9,115 bases of DNA from Deltaproteobacteria bacterium (GCA_020440745.1 JAGRNM010000040.1:1-9115); one strand, 5' to 3'; shown: positions 1-7,385, numbered from the stretch's first letter. Notes: generated by a model from the sequence alone, not told the origin. Translations and numbers: made by a program.

Positions 1-138
1 AAACGTGGAGTGGCTTTTATTAGAATAGAAATGATCAAGTTGGGCATTGCTCAACAAGAAGCTAAGAAAAGTTGGTTACAAAAACTTATTAAAAATTATG
101 AAAAGGAGGTCCCCATTGGAAAAACTACCCGTTATTGA
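1..138 (+). CDS. C-terminal end of an unidentified protein (partial at left edge)
   Basis: Frame 1 is open from the first base to a TGA at 136-138, giving the last 45 residues of a protein whose start lies outside the window. The peptide is basic and looks like ordinary protein, with a predicted amphipathic helix (around GIAQQEAKKSWLQKLIKNYE) and the tail VPIGKTTRY. I do not recognise the family. The frame overlaps the likely amidohydrolase start at 116 by 23 bases, and that gene's Shine-Dalgarno lies inside this frame, which suggests translational coupling in one operon. An in-frame ATG at 31 would allow a tiny separate ORF, but an edge-truncated longer gene is more likely. Confidence is moderate because only 45 codons are visible. 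Confidence 0.5.
   Translation, partial: KRGVAFIRIEMIKLGIAQQEAKKSWLQKLIKNYEKEVPIGKTTRY
103..110 (+). promoter_or_regulatory. Strong Shine-Dalgarno deciding a TTG start
   Basis: AAGGAGGT is a near-perfect match to the anti-Shine-Dalgarno. It ends five bases before TTG at 116-118, which is in frame with the amidohydrolase. The in-frame ATG at 98-100 lies upstream of this motif and has no comparable site of its own, so the TTG is the better start. Confidence 0.75.
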
Positions 139-943
139 TGTTTGGGCTCAGCCAGCTTTAATCGAAGGACTCAAAAAAATCCCCGAGGTGATGCGTCTCT
201 TTGAACAATCAGGATCTTCTGCTTTGCTGAAAAGAGGCTTAAATACAGAAGAAACTTTAGCCTTGATGGATCAGGCGGGGATCTCAAAATTAATGCTAGC
301 TGCTTGGTCCCGACCTGGAACTTGGATTTTTAGTAATGAGCAAATCGCCGAGATGGTGCAGGCCCATCCTGATCGCTTTTCGGGAGTGGCTTCTGTCAAT
401 CTAGAAAACCCAGTGCAAGCCGTGAAAGAATTAGAACACGCGGTTAAAGAATGGAGCTTTAAAGCATTAAGAATTGTTCCTTGGTTGTGGAAGCTTCCTC
501 CCAATGATAAGCTTTATTATCCTCTTTACGTTAAGTGCATTGAGCTAGAGATACCTTTTTGTACTCAGGCAGGACATACTGGGCCCCTCATGCCTTCTGA
601 AACCGGCCGACCGGTACCTTATTTGGATGAAGTGGCGCTTACTTTTCCTGATCTTAAAATTGTGGCGGGTCATATTGGCTACCCTTGGACGCAAGAAATG
701 ATTGGCTTAGCTTGGAAACATCCCAATGTCTTTATTGATACTTCGGCCTACTTGCCTCGTTACTATCCTCAAGAGTTGATTCATTTTATGAAGACCTATG
801 GCCAAGACAAAGTACTCTTTGGAACCAATTTTCCTCAGTTGCCTTTTGATAAAGCAGTTAAACAAGTCGAGGATTTAGACTTGTCCCAAGAGGTGAAAGA
901 AAAGTTTCTTTTTAAAAATGCTAAAAGGATCTTTAAGGTCTAA
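116..943 (+). CDS. Amidohydrolase-2 family (ACMSD-like TIM barrel) protein with atypical metal site
   Basis: A 275-aa protein of the amidohydrolase-related TIM-barrel family (the ACMSD / resorcylate decarboxylase type), probably cytosolic. The TTG at 116 is chosen because of the Shine-Dalgarno at 103-110; the same frame is open back to TTG 47. Visible marks (TTG=1) are strand 1 IDVWAQP at 7-13, a GHTG around His154, AGHIGYPW with His186, DTSAYLP at 208-214 and GTNFPQ at 236-241. The family's usual HxH on strand 1 is W10-x-Q12 here, and the Asp of the usual (S/T)D-x-P motif is Asn238. Metal-dependent hydrolysis or decarboxylation like ACMSD is therefore doubtful. I recall close relatives sharing the IDVWAQP form, so this may be a subfamily trait rather than decay. 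The substrate is unknown. It overlaps the preceding gene by 23 bases and looks co-transcribed with it. Confidence 0.85.
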   Translation: MEKLPVIDVWAQPALIEGLKKIPEVMRLFEQSGSSALLKRGLNTEETLALMDQAGISKLMLAAWSRPGTWIFSNEQIAEMVQAHPDRFSGVASVNLENPVQAVKELEHAVKEWSFKALRIVPWLWKLPPNDKLYYPLYVKCIELEIPFCTQAGHTGPLMPSETGRPVPYLDEVALTFPDLKIVAGHIGYPWTQEMIGLAWKHPNVFIDTSAYLPRYYPQELIHFMKTYGQDKVLFGTNFPQLPFDKAVKQVEDLDLSQEVKEKFLFKNAKRIFKV

Positions 944-958
944 GTTAAAAAAACTTAG
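940..958 (+). repeat. Perfect 7-bp inverted repeat over the amidohydrolase stop codon
   Basis: CTAAGTT (940-946) and AACTTAG (952-958) pair perfectly around a five-A loop, and the hairpin includes the TAA stop. It could act as a weak terminator or 3'-end stabiliser for the upstream operon. The stem is AT-rich and no run of T follows directly, so it is not a convincing intrinsic terminator. Confidence 0.35.
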
Positions 959-981
959 GATGAGTTGTTTCTAAAGGATAC

Positions 982-1010
982 TTGACGTCTAAAATTTACA
1001 AGCCTATCTC
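982..1010 (+). promoter_or_regulatory. Candidate sigma70-type promoter for uvrA
   Basis: TTGACG (982-987, 5 of 6 to the -35 consensus) is followed after 17 bp by TATCTC (1005-1010), a poor -10 with 3 of 6 matches. Transcription from here would start near 1016-1018, only a few bases before the uvrA ATG at 1022. That would give an almost leaderless mRNA and fits the lack of a Shine-Dalgarno. No LexA-like CTGT-N8-ACAG palindrome is visible in the 78-bp gap. The weak -10 keeps confidence low. Confidence 0.3.
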
Positions 1011-1021
1011 TCCCTTGACTC

Positions 1022-3856
1022 ATGGAATCCAAATTTATCCACATCAAGGGAGCTAGGCAGCACAACCTTAAGAACGTTGATGTTAGCCTGCCACGCAATC
1101 AGCTGGTGGTGATTACCGGGCTATCGGGCTCGGGCAAATCCAGCCTTGCCTTTGATACCCTCTATGCCGAAGGCCAACGCCGTTATGTGGAGTCGCTCTC
1201 CGCCTATGCCAGACAGTTTTTGGATCAGATGGGTAAACCCGACGTGGATTTGATAGAAGGTCTTTCGCCTGCTATTTCTATTGAACAAAAGACCATCAGC
1301 CACAACCCTAGGTCGACCGTGGGAACCGTCACCGAGATCTACGACTACTTTCGTCTTCTCTTTGCCCGAGTTGGGGTACCCCATTGTTATCAGTGTGGCC
1401 AAAAGATTGAGAGTCAAACCGTCAATCAAATGGCCGATCAAATTTTGGATTTGGGAGTTGGTGCCAAGCTGCACTTGTTAGCACCTTTAGTAAGAGGACG
1501 TAAGGGTGAATACGGCCAAATGCTTAAAAACCTCAGGGCCCAAGGTTTTGTCCGCGTCAAAATCGACGGCGAGACTTATAGCTTAGGTGAAGAGCCCACC
1601 CTTGATAAAAAGAAAAAACACGATATTGATCTCTTCATCGATCGCTTGGTGGTTAAAGAAGGGCTTAGAGGTCGTTTGACTGACAGTTTGGAGACAGCTT
1701 TAAAATTTGGGGAAGGCATTGCCAAGTTAGAAATCTTAAATGATAAAAAAGAAGTGGCTGAAGAAAAACTTTTTAGCGAAAAATTTGCCTGCCTTAAGTG
1801 CGGTCTTAGTTTTGAAGAAATCAGTCCCAGACTTTTTAGTTTTAATAGCCCTCATGGAGCCTGTGATACCTGTAAGGGATTGGGTAGTGACATGTTTTTT
1901 GATCCCGACTTGGTGGTGCCTGATCAAAGTTTAAGTTTAAAACAAGGGGCGATAGTGCCTTGGCACTCAAAGACCGCTACTTTTTATCCTCAGTTATTAA
2001 GCTCTCTGGCCAAGGCTTATGATTTTTCTATGGACACGCCTTTTACCAAGCTTTCCAAAAAAAATCAGCAGCTCATTTTTTATGGCAGCGACAAGCTGGT
2101 GGAGTTTTACTACAAAAGCAAACGAGGCGGTCGCCGAGTTTATCGAGCTAAGTTTGAGGGAGTCTTAAATAACCTGCAACGCCGTCACCGGGAAACCGAC
2201 AGTGATTGGATGAGGCGTGAGCTAGAAAAATATATGAGCCACCGCAATTGCGAATCCTGCAACGGCAGCCGTCTTAAGCCCGAAGCACTGGCGGTGAAGA
2301 TCCAAGACAAGTCTATCTTTGATTTGATTAGCTTAAGTGTCGAACGTTTGTTTACCTTTTTTGATGAACTTAAATTTGATGGCTCTGCCTCTCAAATTGC
2401 AGCGCCCATCCTAAAAGAAATCCGTGAGCGTTTGGGTTTTTTAAATAATGTGGGCTTGGGTTATTTAAGTTTGGATCGTCGGGCTTCTACTTTGTCCGGC
2501 GGCGAAGGACAACGTATTCGCCTGGCTACTCAGATTGGCTCGGCCCTTGTTGGGGTGATGTATATTTTGGATGAACCTTCTATTGGCTTGCACCAAAGAG
2601 ACAATACTAAGCTCTTAGAGACTTTAAAAAGACTCCGTGATTTAGGCAATACGGTCATTGTTGTGGAGCATGACGAAGAAACCATGCTGGAGGCCGATTA
2701 TCTGGTGGACCTAGGCCCCGGCGCTGGTGTGCATGGAGGCGAGATAGTAGCCGCGGGTACACCTAAAGAGGTTTTAAAAATTAAAAAAAGTCTAACTGCG
2801 GATTATTTAAGTGGAAGACGCAAGATTGAAATCCCCAAAAAACGCCGCGTGGGCAATGCTAAGTTTTTAAAATTAAAGGGTGCTCAAGCCAATAATTTAC
2901 AAAATCTGGAAGTGGATTTTCCTTTAGCTACTTTAACTGTGATTACTGGTGTCAGTGGTAGCGGTAAATCTACTTTGATTAATGATACACTAGCTAAAAT
3001 TCTTAACCAAAAACTAAACGGAGCCCGCGAGCTACCGGGCAAATATAAAAGCTTAGAAGGTCTTAAACATTTAGATAAGGCTATTGTAATTGACCAAAGC
3101 CCTATTGGTCGCACCCCTAGATCCAACCCGGCTACCTATACGGGTCTTTTTACTTTAATCCGCGATCTTTTTGCTAATCTTAATGAGGCTAAGGCAAGAG
3201 GATACAAACCAGGACGTTTTAGTTTTAATGTTAAAGGCGGTCGCTGTGAAGTCTGCGAAGGCGATGGGCTTATTAAAATCGAAATGCATTTTTTGCCAGA
3301 CGTCTATGTGGTTTGCGAAGAATGCAAAGGCAAACGATATAATCCTCCTACTTTAGAGGTGCTTTATAAGGGTAAGTCCATTGCCGATGTTTTAAGCATG
3401 ACCGCCGAACAAGCCTTAGATTTTTTTCAAAACCTGCCGGCTATTCACCGTAAAGTAGAGACCTTAGTAGAAGTGGGCTTGGGCTATATCGAGCTGGGTC
3501 AAAGCGCGACGACGCTTTCCGGAGGAGAAGCCCAGAGGATTAAACTAAGTAAGGAACTAAGTAAACGATCTACGGGTCAGACTTTTTATATTTTGGATGA
3601 GCCCACCACGGGACTACACTTTGCCGATGTGGAGTGTCTTTTAAAAGTACTCCAAAGATTGGTAGACAGTGGTAATACCGTAACTGTCATCGAACATAAC
3701 TTAGAAGTAATTAAATGCGCAGACTATATTATTGACCTAGGTCCCGAAGGCGGAGAAGGAGGCGGTCAAATCATCGCCCAAGGCACGCCGGAACAAGTAG
3801 CCAAAAATAAAAAAAGCTTTACCGGAGCTTATCTTAAAAAAGTTTTAAAGGCTTAA
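1022..3856 (+). CDS. uvrA: Excinuclease ABC subunit A (UvrA)
   Basis: The damage-sensing ATPase of nucleotide excision repair. It acts as a dimer that loads UvrB at bulky DNA lesions. The 944 aa are the normal length for the family (E. coli 940) and the gene looks intact. Module 1 has Walker A GLSGSGKSS at 33-41, signature LSGGEGQ at 491-497 and Walker B ILDEP at 515-519. Module 2 has Walker A GVSGSGKST at 643-651, signature LSGGEAQ at 832-838 and Walker B ILDEP at 857-861. Zinc-binding pairs are C122/C125 with C410/C413, C257/C260 with C281/C284, and C742/C745 with C765/C768. The start is the ATG that gives the usual N-terminus (IHIKGARQHNLKNV); it has no Shine-Dalgarno. It is preceded by an unrelated gene and converges with the gene at 3860. 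GC is higher near the 5' end than further 3'. Confidence 0.98.
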   Translation: MESKFIHIKGARQHNLKNVDVSLPRNQLVVITGLSGSGKSSLAFDTLYAEGQRRYVESLSAYARQFLDQMGKPDVDLIEGLSPAISIEQKTISHNPRSTVGTVTEIYDYFRLLFARVGVPHCYQCGQKIESQTVNQMADQILDLGVGAKLHLLAPLVRGRKGEYGQMLKNLRAQGFVRVKIDGETYSLGEEPTLDKKKKHDIDLFIDRLVVKEGLRGRLTDSLETALKFGEGIAKLEILNDKKEVAEEKLFSEKFACLKCGLSFEEISPRLFSFNSPHGACDTCKGLGSDMFFDPDLVVPDQSLSLKQGAIVPWHSKTATFYPQLLSSLAKAYDFSMDTPFTKLSKKNQQLIFYGSDKLVEFYYKSKRGGRRVYRAKFEGVLNNLQRRHRETDSDWMRRELEKYMSHRNCESCNGSRLKPEALAVKIQDKSIFDLISLSVERLFTFFDELKFDGSASQIAAPILKEIRERLGFLNNVGLGYLSLDRRASTLSGGEGQRIRLATQIGSALVGVMYILDEPSIGLHQRDNTKLLETLKRLRDLGNTVIVVEHDEETMLEADYLVDLGPGAGVHGGEIVAAGTPKEVLKIKKSLTADYLSGRRKIEIPKKRRVGNAKFLKLKGAQANNLQNLEVDFPLATLTVITGVSGSGKSTLINDTLAKILNQKLNGARELPGKYKSLEGLKHLDKAIVIDQSPIGRTPRSNPATYTGLFTLIRDLFANLNEAKARGYKPGRFSFNVKGGRCEVCEGDGLIKIEMHFLPDVYVVCEECKGKRYNPPTLEVLYKGKSIADVLSMTAEQALDFFQNLPAIHRKVETLVEVGLGYIELGQSATTLSGGEAQRIKLSKELSKRSTGQTFYILDEPTTGLHFADVECLLKVLQRLVDSGNTVTVIEHNLEVIKCADYIIDLGPEGGEGGGQIIAQGTPEQVAKNKKSFTGAYLKKVLKA

Positions 3857-3859
3857 AAA

Positions 3860-4420
3860 TTAATGACAGGACTTTTCTAATTCTACTTTACCTTTAGTCT
3901 CAAACTTTTTGTCTTTTAAAACAAAGCTTTCTTCCCACAATACCTGACACTGATTGACCGAGTCTTGATTTTTTACTTTGACTTCCAATTGGTCTGAAAC
4001 GGGATTTAATAAGGCAATCGATCCAAGGGAAGAAGTAAAAGTGCCTCCTGGTATTTCTAAGAGCTTTGTTTGTGAGGAGTCCCATTTTAAAAGTTTAAGC
4101 AAGGTAGTGTGTCCCCCTGCTTTGCTGGTGACTTTAACGACTTCTTCTAATTGATTGTTGTAAAATTTTTCTATGCCTACCACAAAGCCATCTATCTTGA
4201 TGGCTTCTTTTAATTTACCCTCTTTTAGGCTAATCAAAGAAGACTGAGCAGGAATACACTGCTTGCTTTGCTTATCGTAGTTTTGATGACGATAGACCTC
4301 TACCCCAGCTACATAAGCATCTAGTTTGGGAGGGCAAGGGACGCTTTTACTTTCTGCCAAGATAGGTGAACTACTTAAAAGAATTAAAAGATAAATTAAT
4401 TTTTTGATAATTTTTTTCAT
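3860..4420 (-). CDS. Secreted (periplasmic) protein of unknown function with an internal duplication
   Basis: A 186-aa protein starting at ATG 4418-4420. This start is preferred over ATGs at 4460-4462 and 4457-4459 because it puts a signal peptide exactly at the N-terminus: lysines at 2-7, a hydrophobic core at 8-15, and a likely cleavage after ILA at 22. There is no lipobox cysteine. The mature part has four cysteines (29, 55, 158, 185), enough for two disulfides after export. A motif repeats 43 residues apart: DAYVAGVEVYRHQ at 34-46 and DGFVVGIEKFYNNQ at 77-90, suggesting a duplicated small beta unit. I do not recognise the family. It lies 22 bp after the GFA-type gene, last in the minus-strand run. 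No clear Shine-Dalgarno precedes it. Coding status is well supported; the function is unknown. Confidence 0.75.
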   Translation of the reverse strand: MKKIIKKLIYLLILLSSSPILAESKSVPCPPKLDAYVAGVEVYRHQNYDKQSKQCIPAQSSLISLKEGKLKEAIKIDGFVVGIEKFYNNQLEEVVKVTSKAGGHTTLLKLLKWDSSQTKLLEIPGGTFTSSLGSIALLNPVSDQLEVKVKNQDSVNQCQVLWEESFVLKDKKFETKGKVELEKSCH

Positions 4421-4442
4421 AGTTTTTCTAGTATAAGTCTTT

Positions 4443-4790
4443 CTAAACTGCTTTTCCATCATAATGATTAATTTTAAACTGGTTTAAGTTTAAATCAGGA
4501 ATACAACGCGCATTGACTGCGGCCATTTCTTTACCCTTACTATCGGATCCAAAACCCAAGGGAGCACAACCACAAGTAGGACAAAAATGATGCTTAATGA
4601 CGTGTTTATTAAAAGTATAGGTACTCATGTCACTAGCAGGAGTTGTTAACTGTATTTGTTCTTTAGGAACAAAAAATAGTAAATAACCACGCCGACTGCA
4701 TAAAGAACAGTTACATTCTAATAAAGATTCTATCTGGGCTTCTACTTCATAAGCAATTTTTCCACAGTGGCAGCTTCCTTGATATTTCAT
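4443..4790 (-). CDS. GFA / CENP-V domain zinc-binding protein
   Basis: A 115-aa protein of the glutathione-dependent formaldehyde-activating (GFA, DUF636) fold, with a full set of zinc ligands: C7 and C9 in GSCHCG, C26, C28 and C31 in ECNCSLC, and C70 and C73 in FCPTCG. C75 is an additional cysteine. The C-terminal stretch NARCIPDLNLNQFKINHYDGKAV matches the usual end of this family, and the length is typical. Most members have no proven enzymatic role, and the Gfa name does not show formaldehyde chemistry here. It is likely cytosolic, with no signal peptide. A GGGAG/GAGAG Shine-Dalgarno lies at 4796-4804, one of the few clear ones in the window. The gene starts 23 bp after the propeller gene stop, so it is probably co-transcribed with its envelope-protein neighbours, which gives no functional clue. 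Confidence 0.9.
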   Translation of the reverse strand: MKYQGSCHCGKIAYEVEAQIESLLECNCSLCSRRGYLLFFVPKEQIQLTTPASDMSTYTFNKHVIKHHFCPTCGCAPLGFGSDSKGKEMAAVNARCIPDLNLNQFKINHYDGKAV

Positions 4791-4795
4791 AAAAT

Positions 4796-4804
4796 CTCTC
4801 TCCC
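4796..4804 (-). promoter_or_regulatory. Shine-Dalgarno of the GFA-type gene
   Basis: On the minus strand the purine run GGGAGAGAG ends five bases before ATG 4788-4790. It supports that start. It stands out because most other starts on this strand lack a recognisable site. Confidence 0.55.
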
Positions 4805-4813
4805 TGTTTAAAA

Positions 4814-7333
4814 CTAAAATCCAAAGTTTAACTTAGCTAAACCGTCTTTACCTAAAGCAACAAAGACTTCTTTAAATTGTTTGGCTAGAGTTACCGAGAG
4901 GACTTCGCTTCCCAAATTTAATTCTGCAATAGCAAAAGGTTTGGTAGGCAAGCTTAGGTTATAGACTTCTAATTTGCCCCCGCGCTTAGGTAAAAAGAGA
5001 TAATAATCGTCATAAGTCAGTGCCCAGCTGCTGTTTTCCCAGGTCTGATGACTTTGCCAGGATGGCAAGTCCCCTAAATTAGCATATTCTTCTAACCTAA
5101 GGTCTGGATTAATGGAAAAGAGTTTTAAAACCGTTCTCCCCGTTGCTAATTCTACAATGCTAGCCAAAACTAAATTTCCTGTTGGAGAAATCTCTACCCG
5201 ACTTACCGACCAGGCTTCTCCAAAAGAAAGACGGGTGACTACCTGTAGCCTTTCTAAATCAAAGACCACTAAACCATTTAAACCAGCAGCTACTATTAAA
5301 GCCCTACCATCCTGACTTAAAGAAAGGTTTTTTGCACCGCTTTGATTTAATAACTGAGATTGTTCTGATAAATCTTGTACTAATAATTTGTTTAAATCAT
5401 CGCCTGCTTTCTGACTCCAAAACAAAACTCCTTCTTGATCGCCGCCTGAAGGAGAAGCACTGACGGCAACGGCTAGGTTTTGTTTTTGTTGCGTTTCTTT
5501 AAAGTCTAAGTCCCAAGCCATAATTTGTTTATCAGACAAGGAGCTTCCCCACTCTCCGGGTAACCAACTTAGTTTTTTTGAAGGGGCTTGAAGCTCTTGA
5601 GAGGCTTGAGAAGCATTAGAAGTCACCGGGCTGATTAAAGCTATACTGCCTAAAGTCGCTTTTTCTTCCTCACCATGGGATAAGATTAAAGCTTGTTTTT
5701 TAAAGACTACTAAGTTTCTTAGCTCTCCAGCCAAAGACCAAGCTTGTTTTAAGCTTAAGTCTGCTTGAGATAATAATTTTAAAGTATAGGTGCCTGATCT
5801 TTTTTCTCCAAGCCACAGATCTGTGTCTCCCTGAGCTTTAAGCCAAAGTACTTCATCCACACTGCTGTGGGTCTCTAAAAGTTCTCCTTTAAGATCAGAT
5901 AAGTTAATTAAAGCCAAGGCAGAAGCTCCCCTAAGCCATACTTGAATCTGATTTATGTAAGAACTACGCCATAGTTGAGGATAAGGGCCCAAAGCTGACA
6001 ATGAAGGTAAACTGATGCTCTTTTCTGTAAAATTAAAGTCAAAGGCCTTGCTAGGAAGATTGGCAAAATTAAAAACAAAGTAACCATTGGCTAACCAAAG
6101 AAAACTTTCCATGGGCTCTTTTAAAGGAAGACGGCGGGCAGAGCCTAAGCGACCGTCAGTACTGATTTCAAAAAGCTGCAAGCCGTAGTCTTGACGAGCT
6201 TGACCAGTACGGTCCTGACCAATGCTTAGTGCAAGGTAGTTTTTTTGTTTCCAACTAATGATCTGTAAATCCTGAGGACTGCCCCCTGAGGGAAGACTAG
6301 CTAAGAGCCTAGAAGAAGTAAGTTCATAAACCTGAATCTCTTGCTCTCCCACTACAAAAAGACTTTGTTCCCAAAGGGCCAAACGGGCCTGTGGGTCTAA
6401 AGAAATCTTTAAACTGTTTTTAAGTTTAGGCTTGCGAGCGTCTTCAAAGTTCCACAACTCTACTCCCTCTGGTAGTCGAGCCAGGGCGTAAGGTTTTCCC
6501 CTCAGGTTTAGAGATTTTAAATAAGAAACTTTATTACCCAACATGGGTAATTGTCTTTGGCTTTGGATGCCTTCTTCTCCCAATTGTATCCAATACCAAT
6601 CACCCTGCTTGTCTTGTACTAAAAATTCTTTCAAAGTGGCTGGCTGAGGCACAAAAAGCGCTTGGGGCACAAAGTCCAACTGAGCTCTTTGGATTAAAGA
6701 ACCCTGGTTGGAGTAAAGCTGTAAGCTCCTTCCCCACAACGCTAACCATTGGTCTCCTAAGGCTTGTAAGTCTAAGAGTTCTCCCCCCAGTTGTTGCACT
6801 AGCTTAAGTTTGGCCGGTACGCCTGTAAGCGTTACTCGGTCTTCGGCTTCTTGGACTCCGTCGCTGACTTTTAGACTAATGACAAAGTCGGTTTTTTCCG
6901 ACAAATTTCCAATCAATATTTGAAGCTCGGAGGGAGATTCGGGAAGCTTGACCCACTCTATTTTATCACTGGGGCCTTTGATTAATTTCCAATCGTAGAC
7001 TAGCTTATTCTTACCTTGGTAAGTTACCTGAAAACCTTGCAGATAAAAACTAGAACCCTCAGCCACTGATAAGCGATCAGGCGCTTTTACTAAAAGAGAG
7101 CTAGGTGGTGGTGCCGAGACAGGGGCTGTTGTGGGAGGAGCTTGACTAGGAAGAGGCGCTTGGGGTGGGGATTCTTTTTTGCTTTCTACTTCTCCAAAGT
7201 CTTTTATTTCTTCTGTTCCAATAAGACCTTGATCTTTGTTTGATTTTTTAGATTTTGGCCAAAACTGCCAAAGGGCCACGACCAATAAAATTACTAATAA
7301 ACTAGAAAGCCATATCAGGCGCTTAGATTTCAT
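4814..7333 (-). CDS. Membrane-anchored protein with PKD-like domain and beta-propeller-like repeats
   Basis: An 839-aa protein of unknown function. Residues 7-25 form one hydrophobic segment after a basic start (KSKR), read as an uncleaved signal anchor. A Pro/Ala-rich linker (55-78) follows. Residues 83-172 look like a PKD/Ig-type beta-sandwich (YDWKLIKGP, then FVISLKVSDGVQEAEDRVTL). The remaining 660 residues are repeated short beta strands of propeller type. The clearest blades resemble LVIVD or WD-like repeats: LSQDGRALIVAAGLNGLVVFDLE around 672-694, ISPTGNLVLASI around 715-726, and VFVALGKDGLAKLNF near the C-terminus. There is not one cysteine, which suits an extracytoplasmic location. 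A role as a protein-binding scaffold on the outer face of the membrane is inference. It lies 65 bp after the tail-anchored gene. No Shine-Dalgarno is seen. The ATG at 7331-7333 is supported by the signal anchor. Confidence 0.8.
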   Translation of the reverse strand: MKSKRLIWLSSLLVILLVVALWQFWPKSKKSNKDQGLIGTEEIKDFGEVESKKESPPQAPLPSQAPPTTAPVSAPPPSSLLVKAPDRLSVAEGSSFYLQGFQVTYQGKNKLVYDWKLIKGPSDKIEWVKLPESPSELQILIGNLSEKTDFVISLKVSDGVQEAEDRVTLTGVPAKLKLVQQLGGELLDLQALGDQWLALWGRSLQLYSNQGSLIQRAQLDFVPQALFVPQPATLKEFLVQDKQGDWYWIQLGEEGIQSQRQLPMLGNKVSYLKSLNLRGKPYALARLPEGVELWNFEDARKPKLKNSLKISLDPQARLALWEQSLFVVGEQEIQVYELTSSRLLASLPSGGSPQDLQIISWKQKNYLALSIGQDRTGQARQDYGLQLFEISTDGRLGSARRLPLKEPMESFLWLANGYFVFNFANLPSKAFDFNFTEKSISLPSLSALGPYPQLWRSSYINQIQVWLRGASALALINLSDLKGELLETHSSVDEVLWLKAQGDTDLWLGEKRSGTYTLKLLSQADLSLKQAWSLAGELRNLVVFKKQALILSHGEEEKATLGSIALISPVTSNASQASQELQAPSKKLSWLPGEWGSSLSDKQIMAWDLDFKETQQKQNLAVAVSASPSGGDQEGVLFWSQKAGDDLNKLLVQDLSEQSQLLNQSGAKNLSLSQDGRALIVAAGLNGLVVFDLERLQVVTRLSFGEAWSVSRVEISPTGNLVLASIVELATGRTVLKLFSINPDLRLEEYANLGDLPSWQSHQTWENSSWALTYDDYYLFLPKRGGKLEVYNLSLPTKPFAIAELNLGSEVLSVTLAKQFKEVFVALGKDGLAKLNFGF

Positions 7334-7385
7334 AGTGTTCTATTTAAGCTAGTTTAAAGAAGGGGAAAAGAAAATTATGAGTTTG

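Noticed and set aside
47..115. Longer amidohydrolase start at TTG 47 or ATG 98
   Set aside because: The perfect Shine-Dalgarno at 103-110 lies downstream of both and fits TTG 116; the extra residues are basic and unlike the family's N-terminus.
944..1021. LexA (SOS) operator upstream of uvrA
   Set aside because: No CTGT-N8-ACAG or GAAC-N4-GTTC type palindrome is visible in the gap. A lineage-specific LexA motif cannot be excluded.
1121..1474. Open frame of 117 codons on the minus strand inside uvrA
   Set aside because: It lies antisense within a strongly conserved gene and the peptide shows no protein-like features; the same holds for the other open frames opposite or out of frame with real genes.
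3814..3830. AAGCT/AGCTT inverted repeat near the uvrA end as terminator
   Set aside because: The stem is only five AT-rich pairs, inside the coding region, and no T-run follows.
4421..4462. Start of the secreted protein at 4462 (14 residues longer)
   Set aside because: It would overlap the GFA gene and place 14 extra charged residues before a signal peptide that begins naturally at ATG 4418-4420.
5112..5315. Plus-strand open frame inside the propeller gene
   Set aside because: It is short, fully antisense to a long well-formed gene, and has no Shine-Dalgarno or recognisable protein content.
5600..5660. Shared LGSIAL-x-x-PV segment in the propeller protein and the secreted protein
   Set aside because: The similarity is limited to about ten common hydrophobic residues and is not seen around it; chance is the simplest explanation.
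7374..7379. CATAAT (minus strand) as a -10 box for the propeller gene
   Set aside because: It matches the -10 consensus at five of six positions, but no -35 element is found at the right distance (CTAGTC at 17 bp).
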